This document shows, piece by piece, positions 1-13,285 of a DNA stretch of 64,000 bases. The notes under the pieces were generated by a model. That model had not been told where the DNA came from. It did no database searches and saw only the letters and a list, made by a program, of their open reading frames with translations. Position 1 is the first letter of the stretch. Each line of letters opens with the position of its first letter. The DNA comes from Pelagomonas calceolata (lineage: Eukaryota > Sar > Pelagophyceae > Pelagomonadales > Pelagomonadaceae), in NCBI GenBank assembly GCA_918797485.1, contig CAKKNE010000003.1, forward strand, positions 3,224,001 through 3,288,000, written 5' to 3'. The position numbers and the translations under genes were made by a program.

Positions 1-130
1 ATTATTGTGCCCTGCAGCGTTCGGCAAGGTAATAGCAATAGAAAAAAAAATACAAGATACGTTAAACTTCCGGTTGCGGTACGTAGATATATATACGATA
101 TATATACTACCTACTTGCAAAGCATCGCCG

Positions 131-3100
131 ATGACCACTTCGGTCCGATAATCAAGCTTCTCCTTATTTACATTGTCCATAGGTTTTGGACTCCTGCTTA
201 AACTTTCCAGAGGAAGAGGAAGTGATTTTAAGGTACTGGAAAGAAATAGATGCTTTCCGTACAAGTATCAGTCTCAGTGCAGGAAAGCCAGAGTACACTT
301 TCTACGACGGGCCGCCCTTTGCGACCGGTTTGCCCCATTATGGGCACATCCTGGCTGGAACAATTAAAGATACCGTGACTCGGTATGCCCACCAGACTGG
401 CCACAAGGTTTCACGTCGTTTTGGGTGGGACTGCCATGGTCTGCCAGTTGAATATGAGATTGATAAGGCTCTGGGCCTCAATTCACGAGAAGAAGTATTA
501 GCAATGGGTATTGGGGTGTATAATTCGCACTGTCGGAGTATTGTTCAACGATACACACGTGAGTGGGAGACCGTTGTTACCCGTTTGGGGCGATGGATCG
601 ACTTCGAGAATGACTACCGCACAATGGATTTGAGCTTTATGGAATCGGTCTGGTGGGTATTTAAAACTCTCTTTGATAAAGGACTTGTATACCGCGGGTA
701 CAAGGTCATGCCATATTCAACAACTTGCGCCACGCCTTTGTCAAATTTTGAAGCTGGTCTAAATTACAAAGATGTGACCGATATTGCAGTTGTTGTGTCC
801 TTCCCGCTACGGGATGAGCCAAACGTGAGCCTAGTAGCATGGACAACAACACCGTGGACTCTTCCATCAAATCTAGCGTTATGTGTCAATGCACATTTGA
901 ACTACGTCCAGGTCCGTTCGGTCGCGGACAAGAAAATCTATATCGTCGCGGAGATGCGACTCACGCAACTATTTCCGGCGCTTCGGTCGAAGAAGTTTCA
1001 GCAAGGTGATGAAGCAAGGATATATGAGGTTCTTAAGTCCTTTAAGGGTGCTGAACTCGTTGGTCGAATGTATGAGCCCCTTTTTCACTTCTATGATAGC
1101 GCAGAGCGGCGCTCCTGTGCATTCAAAGTCATAGCAGATGAGTATGTAACAAGTGAGGCGGGCACCGGCATTGTGCACCAGGCTCCTGCTTTTGGCGAAG
1201 ATGATTATAGGGTCTGCGTAAGAAACAAGATCGTTGACGTCATAATGAACGGCGAGAGGAGCCTCCCTTGTCCCGTTGACGCCAATGGTCGCTTTGTCTC
1301 GCCAGTGTCTGGGGATTTACAGGGCATGCCGGTAAAGCTAGCTGACGCAGCAATTTGTTCATTGCTTCACAAGATGGGCCGACTCGTGCTCAAAGAGTCA
1401 CATGAACATAGTTACCCATTCTGCTGGCGCTCAGATACTCCACTGATTTACAAGGCGGTCCCCTCGTGGTTTGTCGCTGTAGAGACGATAAGAGAGAACC
1501 TCATACAGAATAATAAACAGACATACTGGGTCCCTGCATCCGTGCGAACTGTCAGAGTCCACAAAGCGCTTGGCCATTTGCCATAAATCCACTGGTGAAA
1601 CTCCGCACTAGGTGAAAGAGAAGCGGTTCCACAATTGGCTGGTTGACGCTAAAGATTGGGCTATTTCCAGAAATCGTTTCTGGGGCACTCCTATCCCTCT
1701 TTGGGTATCTGAAGACCACAAGGAGATGGTGGCTATAGGCTGCGTCGCAGAATTACGCGCAAAATGTGAGCTGGCAGATGGGTCTCAGATCCCGATGGAC
1801 TTGAGTGATTTGCATCGTGAAAGTGTGGACAGCCTGGTAGTGGCGTCGCCATCACGGTCAGGCGTATTTCTCCATCGTGTTGACGAGGTCTTTGACTGTT
1901 GGTTTGAATCAGGCTCCATGCCTTACGCACAGTTGCACTATCCATTTGAGTGCAGTGAAAAGGAGTTTTTGAAGAAGTTTCCAGCTGATTTCATTGCAGA
2001 GGGATTAGATCAAACACGCGGGTGGTTCTACACACTCATGGTCATCTCCACTGCACTATTCAATAAGCCAGCATTCAAGAACCTTATAGTAAATGGTCTT
2101 GTTCTTGCAGCAGATGGAAAGAAGATGTCAAAGCGTCTAAAGAACTACCCCGACCCAACACTCGTAATCAACGCACATGGCGCTGATGCTCTTCGGCTCT
2201 ACCTCATTAATTCACCCGTCGTGAAAGGTGAGACCATTAAATTTGTTGAGTCTGGCGTACGTGGAGTTCTCCGCGATGTGCTACTCCCCTGGTTTAACGC
2301 CTTTCGCTTTTTTACCCAACAAGCAAGCCGGTGGGAAATAAAAAATTCGACAGGAAACAAGTTTACGCAAGACAACGATCGTGTAAGAAAATCGCAAAAT
2401 ATTATGGACGTTTGGATCATGGCAAGTTTGGACAGTCTTGTCCATTTTGTTCACGAGGAGATGAGAACATATCGCTTATACACTGTTGTGCCGCGGTACT
2501 CTGGCTGCGTCCGCGCCCCCCTCCCCGATCCTGACACACACACTTCCTTTCCCGTTGCACTACTGTGCTGAGTACACTACAATAGGCTAGTCGGCTTTTT
2601 GGGTGATCTGACAAACTGGTATGTTCGCCTGAATCGTTCTCGCCTCAAGGGTACTGATGGCGAGGACTCAGCACTAACATCACTGGCAGTCCTATATGAT
2701 GTGCTTCTGAAGATGACCGTTATTATGGCACCATTTACTCCATTTTTTGCAGAATACCTATACCAACACCTGCGAAAGCGTCTTCTCACATCTAATACCG
2801 CAAATTTGCCTGAGGATGCAATAGGTAAAGCAGATAGTGTGCACTACATAATGCTACCCCTGGCGGGAAACCCCAAGGCGGATGGAAAGGTCTTAGTTGG
2901 AATGAGCCTTCTCCAGCAGGTTGTTGAACTTGGTCGCCGGGCTAGGGAGGCTGCTACTATCTCAATGAAAACGCCCGTCAAAAGGGTCATTATAGTGTGT
3001 GACTCTGCATTAACGCTAGATGGACTGCGAGGGGAGCTGGAGTCCTATGTCCTTGAAGAGCTAAACACATGGGAAATTGTATTAACAAGTGATGTCGAAA

Positions 3101-3885
3101 CCTGGTGCTCAATATCTGCTCTACCAAATTTACCCATTCTTGCAAAACGCCTCGGGAAGCAAGTCCGTAGTGCGGCAGATGCAATCAAAGGCCTTGATTC
3201 AGCCTCCCTCCGCTCTTTCTCCAGGACTGGTAGTATCATGATCTGCGTTGATGGTAAACTCCTTCATTTTTCCAAAGGTGACCTCATTGTCAAGTCTGCA
3301 TTCTCCGGAGATAGTACTCGTTACATTGCAACAAGTTCTTCTGACGGCGGCCTCACGGTAGCTGTCTGTACGGTGCAGGACGATGCACTCCGCAGGCAGG
3401 GTATCACGCGTGATTTTTGCAATCGTGTTAACAAATTGCGCAAAAAAAGAAAGCTCAACATTGCGGATCAGGTCGATATCTTTTATGCCGAATCTGCTCC
3501 GCTAGACAATATCTCCACCACCAGAGCCCTTGCCTGTAATAGCAATCTACTTAATAGGGCGAGGATCTATCCTGTTGACTTTTCGAGCTGTCGCGGACAA
3601 ATACTAATTTCAGATAAATATGCATCTCCTGGAGGTTCCAATAATCTCAGTATTGCTCTGGCGGTCCCTGCACCTTCACTAGCGCCAGCCGCCAAAAAAA
3701 AGTTTGCTGGGTATGTTGCACTAGAAACGTTGCTTGCGACCTGTGACTTATCTAATAGCAAAATTCATGGTAGCCTTGAGAATAACCCTTTTGAACTTAA
3801 GCTTGGTATTGACATTTTCCCAAGTGCAAGTTCTGCCCGCAGTCTAGGCAAAGGGATTCTAGCACCCTCAAAACCTTGTGCGTAA
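131..3885 (+). CDS. IARS1: cytosolic isoleucyl-tRNA synthetase
   Basis: Class I synthetase that charges tRNA-Ile in the cytosol. The protein follows the eukaryotic cytosolic enzyme almost end to end: the HIGH-type signature reads HYGH in GLPHYGHILAG near residue 55, then the editing (CP1) domain, the WFESGSMPYAQ block, and GKKMSKR as the KMSKS loop, followed by the anticodon-binding region. Exons: 131-142, 183-1541, 1612-2495, 2586-3885, giving about 1184 residues. The two internal introns (70 and 90 nt) are firm because family sequence resumes in frame on each side. An in-frame TAG at 180-182 is the acceptor of intron 1. The four-residue first exon (ATG at 131, donor GTCCGA, 40-nt intron) is my inference; the true start could lie upstream of the window. 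The C-terminus is shorter than in the human enzyme. Confidence 0.93.
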
Positions 3886-4433
3886 ATGAAGCAGGGGCCC
3901 TCTGCACAGACTTGTTGGACGCGTGCCAACGTCCTACAAAATCGCGGATTCATATTATTCCAATATGCATTATTTGGCCTTCTCTTAAATAAACTAGGTG
4001 TCTGGTTGGCGGGCAATTTTAGCTTGAGCCTGACGACTGCCTAACCTTTATGAGGTCACGGTAACAAGAGTCCAATAATTTTAGCTCCCCGCGTCGGGAG
4101 ACCAAATTCCCAGCTTAGGGGCTTCCGCACCACTGATGTTCGAAACGAACTTTTATTCAAGTTGAGCTGCCATCGTGTATCTTAGGTGTAATAGGCCCAG
4201 ACAGGCAAAATCGATTATCGTGGGGGGCAAATGACTACCGCGAGTCTGAGCTGGAGTTGGTGATTGAATGTGAACAAACGTATACATCTGGCCGCGGTGG
4301 TGGTGTTGCTTTTTATGGCTGCAGATTGGCTCCGGATTTCCGTTGAGTATAGAAAACGACCCCTCTGCTCCGAAAATTAGGCTAAACTCGACTGTCGTCA
4401 CCCAGACGTGTCAGCGGCTCGGGGGGCGACAGG

Positions 4434-5266
4434 GGGTCACGGAACCCGAATTTGCCGTATCTCTATAACTGGCGTCTGGTGCGGGGGCAGGTCGAAATTA
4501 GGGGACCTCCTTACCAATTTAGGACGTGAATGAAACGGACGAGCAAAACGATTTAGCCTGGCAATTTCAGTGGCGTTTCGTCTGGCGACCTATCGGGTAC
4601 CTACTCGCGCTTACGCATCTACCCCACGCCACAGGTACCCGAGCCCTCCATGGAGACCAAATTACCAGCATAGAAGCAAGGTTTTTTACATATCCCGTCG
4701 ACGGGATATGTTATGCGGCACTCCCCGGCGGTCTCTACCGGACGTCAAATACGGCACTCCTATACGGGACTCAAACTAGGCAGTCGTGATATGCAACACC
4801 CGTGTAAGCCTTTTATCATCATCTACCCCATTGGCACTGGCAGTAAAACACGCGCGCTTTTTTTTTCTGACAGGATGATTGAAGGCACCCGGGCCGCCGA
4901 CGAACAAACTTGAATGGAACAAAATCTTGAAGAATTTTCAAGAACCGTGAAAAGTCGGGTCATATGTTAGGACAACAGCTGGCGTCGCTTCGGCTGACGT
5001 TGGGAAAGATTTTTTTTTACTAGTAACTACGTGCTACTAGTTTTATTTTTAGCCCCCATCGTCACCGATTTTTACCAACAGACAAGTAAAATCCGTGCTC
5101 AAATAAATCAGATTTTTCTCGCACGTTAGGCTCCTAAGGGTAATTTCGCGACCACGTCTCGCGAAAGTGACCCCTCCCACCAGCCCGAAGGCGCGCGAAA
5201 GCGTTTCGCAGCCAAAATCACCCCCGCACAAGTTGCCGGGACCTCGAATCTCAAATATCTCAAATG
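4434..5266 (+). repeat. dispersed repeat family A, copy 1
   Basis: Two blocks (about 4441-4685 and 5112-5262) align with 39133-39410 and 39440-39605 in the same orientation, with many substitutions. Shared words include AATTTGCCGTATCTCTAT, GGCGACCTATC, CCCCACGCCA and CTCGAATCTCAAAT. About 400 bp between the two blocks is missing from the other copy, so it was inserted here or lost there. No coding frame is kept between copies. Class unknown. Confidence 0.75.
4688..4711. repeat. perfect 24-bp palindrome
   Basis: ACATATCCCGTC is followed directly by its reverse complement, with no spacer. It lies at the left edge of the stretch that is absent from repeat A copy 2, so it may mark an insertion end. 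Function unknown. Confidence 0.8.
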
Positions 5267-5738
5267 AGTCATCAGGGAAGGCCTATCGCTCGCTATCCCG
5301 CGAGGGCATCAGGGAAGGGGGGCTCAGGTCTGGTTAACAAGGTGGTGAACAAACGATCGCGCCAAGGTATCCAACCGTCGTGATCTGTACGCTACGACGT
5401 TATCCTCTTGCCGATTAGAGCCAACTCTGCAACCAGAAGTGCGGGCAGCGGAGAAAAGGATCCAGAATGATGAAAGTCATTTTCAGCGTCAAAACGAACA
5501 AATCATGCCACCCAGACAAAGCAGCTTAAATTGCGCAAAAAAAACAGCTATTTTCACGCAGTCAAACTATAATAATCCACTACTATGTCTGGTATGTTTA
5601 TCACACAATGTATTCAGCTGGTTGGCGAGTGAAGCAAAAGGATATGGCGGCCCTCTGTGCCATCACTTACCTTCACCTACTAGTAGGCGACTAGTAGGGA
5701 CCAGTCGGATTGTCTCCAGGTATCTCTAAAAAGTTCCA

Positions 5739-7427
5739 CTAGCCCGATCCAAAACGTTGACTTGGACTTGGACTGCTACACCTCTGAACGTCGTGATTTT
5801 TCTTGAAATCCCACTCGCCGCCCCTCTGGTTCATCAGGTCTTCCAGATCATCAAAAATTGCAGCACACTCTTGATCATCTTGAGCACACTTAGCGTCGAT
5901 CTCTTGGCGAATATGGGATTCTGACTTTAGTACGATTCCATGGCCTGTTCATAAAAAAAATATTATGAGCATGTATCATAAATATGACATTGGTCGCTGT
6001 TTTTAGAACCGTCTTCGAAAGTCCAGGTTGTCCCACGAACAAACTCGCCACTTTCTCCCTGCAGAGGTGTCTTATTTGCCTGTTGGTGCATAGATGTACT
6101 ACACCAAAAATCTAAACACGGACAATTACTAAGGCCATTGCCTCTGCTTCACTCGAGCCTTGCCGCAGGGTTTTCCCTGGGCAACTCGCATCCTCATTGA
6201 AAATAACTGTGTCATTTTCATTGTATCCCTAGTACAAGCCAAAAACTCCAAAGGACAGATAAATTCTAGGCAAGCGCTGATAGACCCACATCTGTCGTGA
6301 GATACAAGGAACTTGCTTGTGAGGACTTGGATTCATCAGGTATCTGCAACAGAAGAAAATTCATTGAAGAAAATAATTTGACAGTTTGAAACGACGGCAC
6401 ATGACAGAAATATTACCCACATGGCACAAGAGCTCATTGACTAAGGGACCAACAGGCCACTTGGTCTTGAAAAATTTACAGTTCATCAGCGTTTGCACCG
6501 TGGGGCGTTTGCGTGCCTCTTTTTGGAGACACATGCGCACCATTTCTTTGAATGAACGGGAGAATGATTCACCTGTGCTAGGAGGATAAAGTTGTAAATG
6601 ACAACATGCGCACCAGTGCAGGATTTTTCAGTGGCATAACTTCGCAGTGATGGCGGCTCCTCCTGAATCGTCAGCAAGAGGACTTTCATTGGTGGATGAA
6701 GTGCATATGGCGCAAATCCTTTGGCTAGCTCCAATGCAGTGATCCCAAAGCTCCAAATATCAGCTTTGTAGTCATATCCTTCAACTTGCTCCATGACTTC
6801 AGGTGCCATCCAACATCTGTGTTTATCTTTTGCTTATATTATTTATATAGAGGATGTGGGCACGTACGGGGTCCCAACAAAGGTTTTTGCAGTTCGGCGC
6901 CTAAGTCCAGCGTGAACCAGCCACGAGGAAACTCCGAAATCTGATAGAGCTGCTTTGCCATTCGGATCAAGCAGAATGTTTCCTGCCTTGATATCACGGT
7001 GAATATGACCATTGTCGTGAAGGTATCCAAGTCCGCTTAAAATTTCAAACAACACATAACCAAGCCATTGCTCTGCAAGCCCTTCCCCCCGACCTTGTCG
7101 TTTCGCAACACGCATAATGCGCAAGCAAGAACCCTTTTCCATCAGAGGCGTAACAAGGAAAAGCTCACTTTTGCTCACAAATGAAGCGTGACAGCACAGC
7201 ACATTCGAGTGGTGGCACATTCGCATCATCTGAACCTCTTTGGAAATATCTGCAATTTCAGTATTAATGTGTTCAAGGTCCATCACTTTGAGGGCAACAC
7301 GCTGAACCCCATCGGAGCGCTTTTTAGCGCACGTGGCTGTATAAACCTTGGCAAATGAACCGCGGCCAATCAGATGTTCTAGAGAATACTCACTAGAGTC
7401 ACATGGCCACGATTCAATCTCATCCAT
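5739..7427 (-). CDS. STE20-family kinase, OSR1/SPAK (Fray)-like
   Basis: Ser/Thr kinase of the germinal-centre STE20 group. Visible motifs: glycine loop GRGSFAKV (21-28), catalytic Lys47 in [13 protein letters not shown] (143-150), DFG (163-165), and activation segment TFVGTPCWMAPEV, which with [19 protein letters not shown] is typical of OSR1/SPAK. Seven exons: 6868-7427, 6614-6816, 6421-6572, 6290-6343, 6130-6228, 5989-6079, 5739-5944; introns 41-91 nt; total 454 aa. The kinase domain ends near residue 296. The tail holds [13 protein letters not shown] and an acidic helical stretch ([17 protein letters not shown]). The CCT/PF2 domain that binds RFxV peptides in animal OSR1 is not visible. 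In animals and plants such kinases act downstream of WNK in ion and osmotic control; that role here is inference. The last three exons are short but join in frame. Confidence 0.88.
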
Positions 7428-9267
7428 TTCGGTTCAGTGTCGGTGCGGCTCTCAACTTACACGCATGATGAAGTTGTGTCAAGTATAAAGCATGGGGGGT
7501 GGCGCGACAACCAGGCTTAGACTCCTCAACCTAGTAGGTTTTCCTACCCTTGCATGGTATACAGTCTTACCCTAGCACAGGTAGTGACAACAGACCAATT
7601 GGGAATTATTCTTTTGCTCAGTTGTCGTTCACAGGGGGAAACAACCCTTTGTGAAACGACCGTGAAAAATGTCGTCACAGAGTGTCTTGTTGTTGAGGAC
7701 GGACGTATATAAATAAGGCCGGGACTCAGGCTCGGAATAAATACGGTGACCCAAAGATCACAAGTACTAGTCCGTCACACTCTAGTTTGCGCGTAGAGTT
7801 TGGGGGGCACTCTTGCGGCCCGAGCCTCAGAGCTCGCGGGTTTCTATGTCGACACCATTGGGGGCACTCTACGGCTAGCGTGGAGCCGCATTTGTGCCGC
7901 CAGCGCGTGTGGAGGTCCTAGGAACTCGTCCGCGCCTGGCGTAAAGAGCGCGCGTCGAAAGCTAGCCGCCTCGGCGGTCTGCGAGTGCCCAAAAGCCTGG
8001 TGCTCTGCGAAGGCCCTAAATCGGCGCGCGACCGCGAACAGATCTCCAAATTGCTGGTAGAGAAGCGCCTGACCAACGCAAACAGCGATGCACCTTCAGA
8101 AGTCCACCAGCTATCCGTCGCCACATGTCAATCCGCGGCCGGTCGGGAAAGCATATTCGGTGAATGTCGATCACGGGCCGCGTGGGCACCTATCGACAAA
8201 GTTCGACCGGTATGACGTACGTATGCATTCCAGCGGACGTTGGAATGACGCGCCGACGCGCCGCGCCAGTGGAAGGGACTTATGGCCCGCGACGCCGACC
8301 GCGGGGAGTCGAACTCGTCCGAGAGCGGCCTTTAGGACGCTAGGCGTATTATCATAGGACACCAGCGCGGGTGGGGGGTTGGGGGCACTCTCTGGTGCAA
8401 GGAAAACCCGCAACCCCCCCCTCACGCACCGCTGGCCCTCCAAGACTACAGCCCCCCTACCGCGCGGGTTTTAGCTCTCCGTAGTATCTCGGCTTCAGCT
8501 TCCAGTGACGTCAACCTCAAGTTGAAGTAACGGTAATCATAGGTAGCCACGGACCCCCCTCAGACCTCCACAAATTTACTCCCGCTTCCGACGGGACGTC
8601 TCAAGCGTTTTCCGACGTCTAAGTTACGCGCAAACTAGGTCAAGACGGAGGAAGTAAGGGCCCGGCCCGGCCCCCGGCAGGCTAGGCACCCTCAGGCTAG
8701 GCCGCTAAATACGCTGAAGTGTGCAACCATCGCGATCGTACGATTCGTAGTTTATATATATATAAATTTACTAGTTTAGAGCTGTCGATTTTTTTTAAGT
8801 TCAAGCTTGCAAGCCTCACTGGCATGGGTATACAGCAGTGATAGAAGTCACGGTGGGGTATACAGCTTGGATGACTCGGACTCGGAGTGCGCATTTCGGG
8901 CCCGAGTGTCGCTGCTCATCAAGCGGTCCATTAAATATGTGCCGGCTTGGGGTTGCATGAGACGAAGTAGCCTAGTATTACGACCGCCCGCCGCGGCATT
9001 GTCGCGGTAATTCCCGGCCGAGTCCGAGTCAAAGTCCCGGGCCTGGGGAGTAGTCAAGTTGTACTGGCATTGCACCCTCAGGCTAGCGGGGCCTAGTGCC
9101 ACCCTCAGGCTCCTGTACGGTACGCCTGCTGTAGGAGAGCACCTTGCCTGGAAACGTCTAATTTTTTGTCCTCCCTCCGGCGAAGGTGAAATATGCTGAA
9201 TTACGCTGCGACAATTATGTTCCGCGGATACGGCTGCAGGGCGCTTTTTGGTTTGATTTGGACCATC

Positions 9268-9395
9268 GCACCGCGTCGCAGCCGAAGTCTCAGCGCGCGA
9301 AGGTCGCAGCGAACTTTGCAAAGCCCATTAATTCATCATACGGAACCTGCGCCTCAGCAAAAGGTTCCCGCCATTCGCCCGCTGCGTAGCTGTAT
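9268..9395 (+). repeat. dispersed repeat family B, copy 1
   Basis: Matches 24130-24272 in inverted orientation. Shared words include AACTTTGCA, CATACGGAACCT, CGCCTCAGCAAAA and CCCGCCATTCG. In both copies the same reading frame gives related peptides (NFAKPINSSYGTCASAKGSRHS here, NFAQPIILAYGTYASAKISRHS there), so the repeat may descend from coding sequence. Class unknown. Confidence 0.7.
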
Positions 9396-9467
9396 CGCTC
9401 ATTAATCTGTAGCGTACCCATTGGAATTTCCGGTATGTAGTCAATTATCTAGAAAAACCGGATATCG

Positions 9468-9468
<1 letters not shown>

Positions 9469-9508
<40 letters not shown>
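9469..9508. repeat. (ACAT)n microsatellite
   Basis: About eight uninterrupted tetranucleotide units running into ATATATAT. Confidence 0.95.
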
Positions 9509-9926
9509 CGCTTTTTGCCGCCGCTGCCACACGCACGCAGAATGAGTCTCATAGACAATATATGGAGACGCCGCTCAGACACGGTGTTCTCCTCCATGGG
9601 AGTAGCCGGTATAGCAAAAGAGCGGTGCTTCACCTTTATCATTCATCAGGAGATAGACGCCTACGTTTACACAATATGGTAACCGACCTTGATTGACACT
9701 AGGGCGAACTTGATGGAAATTGCATCTAAAGTAGCGGACAAGCCAGTGCATTTGTTGGAGTGGGTATAGTAGCGGACAGCATACAGAGTAACGACCTAAG
9801 CAAAGCGCTGATCTCTAGGGGATCACATCACAAGAAATGAAGGACGACCTTTCTTGGGCAGTCTGTTACATGTTTGGCACGGGCTTTATAACCTGAGGGT
9901 ACTATGTATGACTCAGAACCAATCAA

Positions 9927-12900
9927 CTACACTCTTGACTTGCTCGACAGCACTGAGGGGTTGATACATACGCCACTAAAACTATTCGCGCAATCATCAA
10001 GGTGTTTTTTACGTTTGAACACCTCTCTCTCTTTCCACAAATCTACAAGCTTTCTGCTCTGAATGTCATTTACTACGCACTGTAGCTGTTTGAGAAGCTG
10101 GACAATCAACTTGTCAATCGAAAAAAATACAAATGATGGGGTGCTAAAAAGAAGCCGACAGCCGTCCTCATAACGATCTGCATCTACTGAACCGTCAAGC
10201 AGACCACGAACAAGTGTATCAAAAGCTGCAATACGTGGATGATTCTGGCTTGGAGAATCACTCTGACAACCCGAGGAGGTAGGGTTGTCACCAAGTTTCC
10301 AGGCAAACTCATATCGCTGAAAAAGCAGATGGTAAAGTCTAAAAAAGATATAAATCTGGCGAGATGCAATTATGAGCCTGCGCGATCACATTAAGCCAAT
10401 CAAAATCTGACTGGGTAAACTATTCAAGATGAAGGCTCTCTACACTGCGTGAAAAACTCGTCTGAAAAGTCATATTTTGTCCAAGGAGAAACCTGTAACC
10501 ATTATTATGACGCAACTTAAAGAAGATCTGTACCGTAGGCTCCATTTTGTGGTTATCATTGGAAAGATGGACAAAGTGGAAGAAAAAGTACTGCCAGTAA
10601 TCTACAATAAGTTGCTTGTCATGTTGTGACAAGCACGACTGTTCAACTGCGTTGAGAATGAGATGAAACAGCGTGCGGTGTAAAGAGCGCCGTCCCAATT
10701 GAAGGAACATATCCTTCCTGCAAATATCTGCTTCATCATCTAGAGGTGTAATTGTTTCATGTTGCCTTACCACTCTTTGGAGACTAGATAGTCCTATTTG
10801 AGTCCGGCTTGAACCCAGAATATGGCACATGAGATAGCGAGAGAGCTTGATCTTGCGATCATTTTGACGAAAATGAAACGCGCGTTGATCCAATGCACGA
10901 TGTAAGTTGCGATTTATTACCCTCTCCCAACAGTAACTTTTCATTTCACGCATGTCACGCCATTCTTTCCCTTTCTGTTTGAGTCGTTTTAATACTAGGG
11001 GTACTGCAAAGTGTGGATTGTTATTTATTAGTTCAATGAGTTCACCACCTAATCATGACTTAAGTAATAATAATTTGAAAAGATTGACTCTATCTACATA
11101 CTGTGCTTGCCGTAAACAGCAGAGATTGCATTTAAAGGCAGGTTTGAAAGGGTGGCCGCATCGACATTCGCATTGATCGCATCGTTTGAGCTGTGTCTAG
11201 AAGAACAATCGACTTGCTGTTCATGACAAATTCGAGTTTTACTGGGAGCAGAACAACTATTCCGGTAAAAGGTAGTAGTAATTGATTCTAGAACTGCAAC
11301 ACAAGCTGAGTTTGCATCAATGATCATGTCAAGCTCGTACCGTTGGTCCTCTAGCTGGAAAAGTTCTTGTTCGCATTTGTCTTTTTTAGGGTGCATGAAC
11401 CCACATGCTTTCTCTGAACTCACATTGATGCACATGTCATTCAAAACTGCTAGTTCGAGGCTCAAACGTCTGTGACTGCGAGGCTGGGCCAGCGACATTG
11501 GTAATGCCCGATATGAGGGCGTGTGGCGGGCACAGCTGGAAAAGTCCATATCATGAAGTGGCGTCAATGGCCCTGAACTATATTTATTTTGCTCTTCGTT
11601 CAGCCTGTAATTCCTTTTGTCTTCATAAGTTGCACTGTAAATGCCATCTCTATCTCTCAAAATCCTTTGAACAGCCTCGAGAAGCTCAACTGGGAGTCCA
11701 TGAGAACTGAAGAGCTCGGAGACTAGGCGAATTAGATCCGACCGCTGAAGGAGATCCTGGGAGTGCAAATCAAGACATTTCAGAAACTGGTTCCATGCAT
11801 CAGGCGCCGTAGCCAAAGTGCCAGTCGCATTCAGGAACCTGAATTGTATTTCAGACCAGGAATTTATCTATGAAAGGGCACGGCAAGTGAGCGACTCTCT
11901 TATTTTTTCAAAAAGCTGACGCTCTATTGCGCAGCTTGTGTAGCGCCTGTGACGTTAGTGTGTGCGTTATTCAGGACTTGACGCAGGGAGCAAAAACGCA
12001 TAGACTGGCCGACCACGCGTAGCCTTACTTTCAGCTTCAATCTGAGGATACATAATTGATTCAGCGTGTGCCGTTGCAATATTGCTATTCATATGTGGTA
12101 GTCCGCTTGTTGAATCAAAGGCCATTCTTGATCCTCTGCCAACGGCTGAGGGCCACCGAGTTCTTTCATCCGCTGAGCACTGGACTGGCACAAGTCTGCT
12201 GCTGGCATGGTACTCAAGGTTATATTCACCACCTCGACGTTGGCCGCGACGCATTTCTGACTCCCTAGCTGCCCGTGAAAGGCGTTCCTATAAATAAAAA
12301 ACAGATATAGTGAGTGTACCACACAAAAGCATGCCTTGGCTTGCTCCTGAACTGCGTCAGGAAGAAAATAGGTAAATTCTTTGAGTAGGTCAGAGTGGTC
12401 AGCAAAGAGCTGAGACACTTGTTCGAGAACATCTTTTATTGAACGTTGTTCTTTTTGATATGTATGCAGAATTTCAAGAAAAGCCTTGTAGGTCTCTGGT
12501 TCGTGCGCAAATCTTTTTTTAATGGTTGTAACCTGTTAAATTTTGTAGATTCTATCTAAGGAACTTTTTCAGATCAGGACAAGAGGAGCTCACGTAAGTA
12601 ATTGCATGGTCGAATTCAACAGGGGCGCCCGCCTACATTAATATTTTTCCCGTGTACATATCAGCAGATGGGGAGCCACGTCGGGTCGTACAATCGCCTA
12701 TATAATTGGGCTGTTCAATAAGGAGGGATATGCTGCAGAACGGCTCTGCAGCATGCATCACTTGGCTTTGAAATATTACCTGGGTGGCATAAAAATAAGT
12801 CAGAGTCACGTGCTTAACTCTAACCTCCTGTGTTTTTGCCAGGCGTTGTCCCTTGACTGGGGATGACAGGGCCACCGACCTATACATGAAGCTCAGCTGT

Positions 12901-13285
12901 ATGTAAACACTCCCTACGCATCACTGGCAACGGATGCCGAAACTCCTGCAGGTGTTATCACAGTCATGGTTGCGTTGTTTCCGTCCAGAGGTAGCTCAAT
13001 TTTGTAGCCATCAGGAAGGAAAGTGTTGAATCCAAGAATGAGTTTGTTATACCCGCGGAATAGGCGCGAAACTTGTTGGATAACACCAGGCGTGTCAATT
13101 TCTTGCGCTTTAAAGTTTTTCATTATATCTAAAAACTTATTGTAAATCTCTGGTTTGTCCTCGAAAGCCATTTTCACTTGATCCAGGTACAGCAAGGCGT
13201 CTTCCACCTGCGAGTGCTTTTGACAAAAAGTTTATGTGGATCGGAGCACCTTCAATTCCCGTAGTACTTTTGCAAGCGTCGGCAT
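9927..13285 (-). CDS. SIN3: SIN3 transcriptional corepressor scaffold
   Basis: Nuclear scaffold of the Sin3-HDAC complex. In order: PAH1 ([12 protein letters not shown] ... [17 protein letters not shown] ... [13 protein letters not shown]); PAH2 ([10 protein letters not shown] + [21 protein letters not shown], then [20 protein letters not shown]); a PAH3-like segment ([19 protein letters not shown]); the HDAC-interaction core ([20 protein letters not shown], then [16 protein letters not shown]); and the Sin3 C-terminal domain ([55 protein letters not shown]). ATG at 13285 with a 12-codon exon (13250-13285). Other secure boundaries: 12594-12632, 12335-12533, 11102-11838 and the 11049-11101 intron. 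The intron 12288-12334 has a GC donor (AAG/GCATGC). Exons around 12650-12920, 11840-12000 and 10370-10480 are clearly present but their junctions are unresolved. At least nine exons. Confidence 0.92.

Larger units (their letters stand above)
3886..5738. other. intergenic gap with dispersed repeat
   Basis: No recognised gene. The first part (3886-4430) has only short ORFs; one on the minus strand (4153-4401, 82 aa) matches nothing I know. The centre is copy 1 of dispersed repeat family A with an insertion. The part near 5660-5700 is rich in CTAGTAG words. The right end is the 3' flank of the minus-strand kinase. Confidence 0.6.
7428..9926. other. intergenic gap, 2.5 kb
   Basis: No supported gene. 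Open frames here are short, overlap on both strands and match nothing known. Contents: a TATA-like TATATAAATA near 7707 on the plus strand with no convincing downstream gene; GC-rich sequence 7800-8700; a microsatellite near 9470; and one copy of repeat family B near 9268-9395. Confidence 0.6.

Noticed and set aside
7700-7720. TATATAAATA as a plus-strand promoter
   Set aside because: No supported gene downstream on that strand.
8285-8360. tRNA-like GAGTTCGACTCCCC word on the minus strand
   Set aside because: The T-loop word is there, but the flanking bases do not pair into a T stem and no acceptor or D stem can be drawn.
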